Below are positions 59,105-64,000 of a stretch of 64,000 bases of DNA, piece after piece. Numbering within the stretch: the stretch's first letter is position 1; each line of letters starts with the position of its first letter. Under the pieces are notes generated by a model. The model worked only from the letters and a program-made list of their open reading frames with translations, did no database searches and was not told where the DNA came from. The stretch covers positions 21,340,403 through 21,404,402 of the forward strand of contig OY747702.1 in the NCBI GenBank assembly GCA_963556495.2, given 5' to 3'. The DNA comes from Valencia hispanica (Eukaryota; Chordata; Actinopteri; Cyprinodontiformes; Valenciidae). Position numbers and translations under genes: made by a program.

Positions 59105-61095
59105 ATGACCTCACATCTGACATAAATGTATCATTGAACCAGGGATACACTGTAGATGTGATGCATAACTATTGCTAATTCTGTCACAAACACAACAGGT
59201 GAACTTTCTTAACTTTTCACTTTACATCAACCAGCACACAACCAGCACTACTTTATATTCCCCAATCACCAATTTATTATTCAAGAAACTGAGCTTTCCT
59301 TATTCACAGAAGCTCGAAGCTCGTCCTCACACATTTACTGCTCAGTCTATCCTTCGGTTGCACCACCAAAACCATCGTCTGTTCCACCTCTGCTCTCCAA
59401 CTCTTTCACTTTCCCATCACTCCATTTCACTCCCCACTCCTCCCCGCCTCTATCTGTATGAAGCTGTTCCAGTGTGTGATCAAAGGCACAGTGTGCTTGA
59501 GTTCTTTCCTCCTTCTCTCAGAAGCACAGAGATGAGGGAAACAAAGGCCCCACAGTAGTCTGCCACAAATAACCTCTTCACAGCACAACGCTCACTCGCA
59601 GACACACAAATGCGCACGTACTGACACAGCCCATGGCGTTGGTAGGAAAAGTGAGGGTGACAGATCTGTCTGACGGCACTGAGTCTATCCTGCCACTTGT
59701 TGGGTCTCTATAGTGATCCCCGGCATAAAAGGATGCAGCTTCTAATTATCTCCCATTCACAACCAACTGACACGACACTCAGAGAAAGACTTGACTGAGA
59801 GGGGAGTTGACTGCCCGCTTTGTGGAGCAGAACGGCAGTTTAAAAATGTTTTGCAGCCTAAATGACAGCATGTACTGCTGAGAATATATAGCTACGTTCA
59901 GACTGGAAAGCAGTCCTGTCCTGTTTTCTGACAATAGCTATTGTCATTTGCTCACTTCTTCAATGTTATCAACTGACCAATAAGGGTCACTGTGAATTAC
60001 ATTTTACTTTCCACAAGACAGGTTCTGCAGACGCTTTTTGTGAAGATGTTTAAAGAAGACACACTTCAGTGAATAAATCCAAAACATACAGGAATTCTTT
60101 CTGCACATATTAGTTGTTGTAGAACAACTTTCTGTCTGTCTCCAAAGCAACACCCACCTGCACTCAATTTGCTCTCGACAAAACTGTTTAAAGTCCACTT
60201 TCAACTACAAACGGCCAGTGTCTGCATTATGCAATATGTTTGCATTCATCTGCAGCCAAATTCAGGCTTTCAGATCAGAGACCTGTATCCAGCTGAAACC
60301 GGCAGAAACAGAGCAGAAAACAGAAAAGGGAATTTGTGTTAGAAAGAGAGTTAATATGACTTGTTTCAATTTGGCTCCAGTAGTAAATGTGCTATTAAGA
60401 CCTCTGGACATATACATGAAGTGGAATCTAATGAGCCCCAGTATATTTTGGTTGTAGTTTGTAAGAAAATTATATAGGCTCTAGATTCTTTATATCAAAC
60501 AACAATATTTTAAAAAGACTGTCATGAGAAACAGGAGGGGATCAAACTCTGAAAATCAGCCGAATCTTGAAGTAGCCAATTTATTGATGCTCAAACGCCG
60601 GTCTGGTCAGCCATGGCTATGGTATTTTCCCTAGTGCGGAGCTTGTGGCACTGTCACTCTATGCTCCCATGTCTGTTGGGCATTGGGTAAACTGTGTGGC
60701 TCATTACCATTCATTAGGGTTTTTTGGCTAAATCAGTGTGGATGCAGCTTCTGGCTGTATAATGAGCTCGGCTGATATCACAGCAACCAGCCTCATGGAG
60801 CAGGTGATGCTCGAACACAAGCCGTACTATTTCCAGCATCAGTGCCAGGACTGCGGCATGCAGAGTTATACAGATCGACAGCATACCGACTCTTGGAAGT
60901 CACTTCACAGCCACAGAAATAGGAGGCAAAACTGGCAGGAGATCTGTGCTGAAACTGTTAAAAGGTAAAAAAGTAAAGATTTACAGCATAAATACATTTT
61001 AAACTGTAAAGATGATGACACCTGACACACTTGAAGGACTTGCTTCAATTACTTTGATGATTTCTTTCGGAAAAAAATAACAAATATCACAATGC
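59105..61095. other. Stretch without proven genes
   Basis: The ORF 59172-59558 (128 codons) is low-complexity and unsupported. One candidate exon is listed separately. Confidence 0.45.
60738..60966 (+). other. Candidate host exon or conserved block, unrecognised
   Basis: The frame contains SSADITATSLMEQVMLEHKP, then YYFQHQCQDCGMQSYTD, a CxxC pair, and runs to ETVKR. It ends next to AAAAGGTAAAAAAG, which offers a splice-donor-like GTAAAA. An AG preceded by TTTTTTGGCTAAATC lies at about 60735. Composition is balanced and not repetitive. I do not recognise a family, so it may equally be a conserved non-coding block that happens to be open. Confidence 0.25.
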
Positions 61096-61379
61096 AGATA
61101 CAGTGCTTTGAAAAATCATTTACACTCCTTGACCTTTTTTAGATTTTATCTTGTTGCTCGTAAAATCTTTTATGTACTTTATTGAGATTTTATATGATCA
61201 ACCAACATGTTGTAATTGTGCAAGTGGTAAGAAGGTGCAATAGAATGTAACAAATGTGAAAATAACTTACCTCTGGGCCAGGCCACACACTACTTTCTCG
61301 TAGTCACCTCCCATGGTTGTATTCCTGCATTATTATATCTGTCTTCTAGAAAATGGAAAGAGCATGGCCAAGGCTACCT

Positions 61380-62690
61380 TAATGCATGGGCCAACCGGGG
61401 GGGTGGCCAGGGGCCTATGACGCTCAGGGGGCCTTTCATTTCAGGTAAAAAACAAAACAAAACAAAAAACATTGTTTTATTACTTATCAGGTTTTCTGTC
61501 AATCATCTTATATGCCAATCAAACAATTTAGACGATTTCAGGGCGTGGTCATCTAGATGTAAAGAAACGTGGAAAAATGTTGGGGAAGAAATTTGAGAGC
61601 GGTTCCTCAGAAAAGAAAAGCAATTCGTGAGAAGGAGCTTCAAGACAAAGAAATAAGAAAGAAATTGCTTAAGCTGACAGAATTCTTTAAGTCAGCTAAA
61701 GAAGTTGAAAATAGCTCGCTCACTGAAACACCGGGCAGAGAGGAGGATGCAGCAGCAGCACCTGCAGGCATGGAGCAGCCCGCGCAGCAGGGTACCGCAG
61801 GTGAGGAGGCGCAGCCGATAGGAGTACAAAGCAGATACCCAACGGAAGAAAAAAAGAAAGAAACAGGCAGATGAGTCATCTGAGCCTGAGTGCAAACTTT
61901 AAGGTCGCAGACGCTTCTGTGTATCTGTGTACATCTGCATCATTGACCGGTTGGTGTCAGAACTGGACAGAAGATACCAATAGTCTGTGCGAACATTTTG
62001 GCTTTTTGAACAAACTGAACTTCATTCCTCCTGAAGACCTCCGGTTAAAAGCATTGAACCTGCAGAGGAAATACACCTATGAATTAGAAGAGGACTTTAT
62101 GGAGGAGGTGGTCCAGTTTAGTTAGTTTATAAAAAATGATAAAATGAGCGACATGTCTGCAGTGGAGTTACTGAAAGTTTTTAGACAGAGGAATCTCCAC
62201 ACTGTGTTTACAAACACAGAGATTGCTCTAAGGCTATTCCTGACTTTGCCTTTTTCCAATGCAAGTGGAGAGAGATCCTTCTCCAAGCTGGGCTTGGTGA
62301 AAAATAGACTGCCCTCAAGCATGCAGCAAGATAGAGTCAGTAACCTTACTCTGATGTCCACTGAGCATGACATCCTTCGAGATTTAGATTTTAAGGACTT
62401 TATCACAGCTTTTGCTGCAAAAAAAGACCAGACAAAAGCACTTTTAAGTGTTCAGCTCTTCATGTACTACTTTCCAGTAATATGCACTGGTTTGAAATTA
62501 CTGTAGCTTTTCACTGATTTAAGAGACGTGAGATTTTTGGAAACATTCTACTTCAGGTTTTTTTTAAATGTAAATCAATAAGCACTTGCTGACACATTGG
62601 CCATGCTGCTACCCATGGTGCTGAAAGGAATGTGCACTGAGCCTCTCTGCCCCGGGGCCTATCAGTTGGTTAAGGTGGTCCTGAGCATGA
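61380..62690 (+). mobile_element. hAT-type element nested in the Tc1
   Basis: It lies between the left terminal region and the transposase of the Tc1. GGGGCCTAT occurs near both ends (about 61405 and 62656) and loosely inverted ACCTTAA motifs lie at about 61375 and 62672, but exact ends and an 8-bp duplication were not resolved. It carries the first and last thirds of a transposase gene. Confidence 0.6.
61560..62506 (+). pseudogene. hAT transposase fragments (ZMYM1-like hAT), internally deleted
   Basis: A full enzyme would excise and insert hAT DNA using an RNase H-like fold. The N-terminal piece (61577-61874, two frames near 61610) is lysine-rich (RKAIREKELQDKEIRKKLLK then LTEFFKSAKE), like the start of ZMYM1-type hAT proteins. 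After a deletion near 61900, the frame 61871-62125 gives the end of the catalytic domain (FGFLNKLNFIPPEDLRLKAL, ELEEDFMEEVVQF). A TAG at 62120 region follows. The frame 62144-62506 then has the hAT dimerisation domain: LRLFLTLPFSNASGERSFSK and NRLPSSMQQDRVSNLTLMST. The central catalytic region and zinc finger are missing. It is clearly inactive. Confidence 0.8.
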
Positions 62691-62694
62691 CCCA

Positions 62695-63445
62695 AATGCA
62701 AATCTACCAAGTCCTGACTCTCCAGACTACACTGACACATCAGATAACAGGTGCATTAATCAGAAAAGCAGCCAAGGGGCCTATAGTAACTATGGAAGAG
62801 CTGTAAAGATCACAAGCTTAGGTAGGAAAATCTGTTGACATGACAGGTAATAGTTGTGCACTACACAAATCACTTTTTTAATGGAAAAGTTGCAGAAAGA
62901 AAACCATTTTGAAAGGAAAACTATAACAAGTTATTTTCAACATTTGACACAAGCTACAGTAGATTGGGGATACAGCTAAAACTTGGAAAAAAGCATGTTG
63001 GTCAGATGAGACCAAAATTCCATTTACCTACATGCAAAAAGTAAAAAAATAACTCACACACATCCCTCTGTGAAACATGACAGCGACAACATCATGGTGT
63101 GGAGATACTTTTCTTTCGTTGGAACAGGAAAGTGTGTCATAGTTGATGGATTGATGCATAAAGCTAAAAGCAGGCAATCCTGGAAAAAAACCTATTAGAG
63201 ACTGCAAAAGATATTCTAACAGGACATTGACCCTAACCTTTCAGCCGGTGCTACAATGCAGTGGTTTGTGTCAAAGCAAGACCATGAGTTAGAATTTCTC
63301 AGTCTAAATTCAGACCTAAATCCATATAAAGATTTGTGGCACTAGTGGTAAATTGCCGTTCACAGATGCTCTCTATCCAATCTGACTGGGCTGCTTGACA
63401 CGTTCCTCAAAAGACTTGCAGTTGTAATTGCAGTGAAAAGTGAAA
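62695..63445 (+). pseudogene. Tc1-like transposase remnant downstream of the hAT insert
   Basis: The piece 62740-62806 reads GALIRKAAKGPIVTMEEL, the linker after the first HTH in the lineage of the 8.2-kb element. Stops and indels follow. A WSDETK-type region with the first catalytic aspartate lies near 63000. A degraded GHDSDNIMVWRYF-type block lies near 63085, and remnants of the SPDLNP(I)E region near 63310-63330. The C-terminus fades at about 63445 before the right terminal repeat. The N-terminal domain has been removed or separated by the hAT insertion. It has no open frame longer than about 70 codons. Confidence 0.75.
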
Positions 63446-63650
63446 CAAAACATATTTATTTACAAATGAATATCACATCTTTCAGATTTTTATTTGTAAA
63501 AAATATATGAAAACCACAGATAACTGTCAATGATGACAATTATGTAGCACTATTTGTTGGTCTATCACATACAATACCAATGAAACACAGAATCTGTGGC
63601 TGTAACATGACGAAACGTGAAAAAGCTATGAAAAAATGCAAGGCACTGTA

Positions 63651-64000
63651 AAAAACTCTTCTTTCTTAATGATTCCTGATGTGGTATTTTGTGCTGTTTT
63701 TGCAACCCAGTATATCTGACTAACCTCAACATAAACACTTTATAGAAAAAAAATACTTTGAAATGATTACTTCTGCACCGTCAGAGGTAGCACTTTGACC
63801 ATTCTTTAGGGATAGACATGTTTTATGACTCTAGTTTCTACTTTATGTCTGCCGTGAACTTTGTAAATGTACAGAAAGCAGTTTTTATTTGCCCCTCACT
63901 CTGTTTATCTCACTTTACTGACACCAACAGATGGACCAGCTTTTGTCTCAGCTCCAAATCCCCTTTTTGTCAAACTGTAGGCAACTAAGAGCTCTAATGT
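63651..64000. other. Stretch without recognised genes
   Basis: Nothing was recognised after the Tc1 right end. Confidence 0.5.

Larger units (their letters stand above)
61101..63648 (+). mobile_element. Tc1-like transposon, degraded, split by a hAT insertion
   Basis: The left end CAGTGCTTTGAAAAATCATT (after TA 61099-61100) and the right end GCAAGGCACTG (before TA 63649-63650) frame the element. The left terminal repeat is followed at about 61380 by hAT sequence. Tc1 text resumes at about 62695 (GCAAATCTACCAAG). The gene is riddled with stops. Confidence 0.8.

Noticed and set aside
58800..59178. ORFs with MDGW or IHPS repeats
   Set aside because: Artefacts of the ATGG tetranucleotide array. 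The repeats are not protein-level.
59172..59558. Plus-strand ORF of 128 codons
   Set aside because: Ser/His/Leu-rich from a pyrimidine-rich stretch; no recognisable domain or splice context.

Overview
The window looks like a repeat-rich, AT-rich, non-coding segment of a teleost fish nuclear genome. The evidence is its repeat content: at least eleven Tc1-like DNA transposon copies of several lineages, L2/CR1-type LINEs ending in GAATT-type tails, a GC-rich non-LTR element with an ATGG tail, hAT/ZBED pieces, MITEs, LTR fragments, a retrovirus-like provirus and long dinucleotide and tetranucleotide microsatellites. No complete host gene can be supported. The coding capacity that can be recognised is selfish DNA, almost all of it broken.

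Layout. 0.2-5.4 kb: defective retrovirus-like provirus on the minus strand in which a gag fragment is fused by an internal deletion to a reverse transcriptase/RNase H reading frame. 5.8-6.7 kb: LINE 3' end. 8.2-9.8 kb: complete-length Tc1 element with a broken transposase, sitting in the middle of an inverted SINE-like flank. 11.5-17.2 kb: a stack of old Tc1 relics and an L2 LINE. 17.8-19.9 kb: RTE-like tail, reversed LINE tail and a foldback element. 21.0 kb: (CT)55. 26.2-27.1 kb: Tc1 deletion derivative. 27.5-29.5 kb: 5'-truncated LINE with a 576-codon open frame and a perfect 12-bp target duplication. 29.9-31.6 kb: truncated Tc1 joined to a hAT/ZBED BED-finger exon. 31.6-35.4 kb: L2 LINE split by LTR-like inserts, a 29-bp minisatellite and two (TA)n tracts. 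36.6 kb: young-looking MITE with TAA duplications. 40.7-43.5 kb: LINE fragment and an LTR element nested in a TTAA-flanked MITE. 44.9-46.3 kb: a second Tc1 deletion derivative that contains an exact 50-bp copy of DNA lying 1.2 kb upstream. 51.4-52.5 kb: LTR-like promoter block. 56.5-58.1 kb: complete-length Tc1 with damaged transposase. 61.1-63.65 kb: a Tc1 split by a hAT insertion. The long unlabelled stretches between these are AT-rich; a few blocks (about 22.0, 37.7, 46.8, 50.6, 53.6, 54.2 and 60.6 kb) have the mixed, non-repetitive composition of conserved non-coding elements, but that needs alignment to prove.

How parts work together: the elements interact mainly by nesting and by supplying enzymes in trans. 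The Tc1 deletion derivatives and the MITEs keep ends that a transposase from elsewhere could recognise but encode no working enzyme. The most unusual signals are the templated 50-bp insertion, the inverted SINE flank around the 8.2-kb Tc1, the foldback element at 19.3-19.8 kb, and the intact-looking 12-bp duplication around the LINE. I did not find a convincing previously undescribed multi-gene system.
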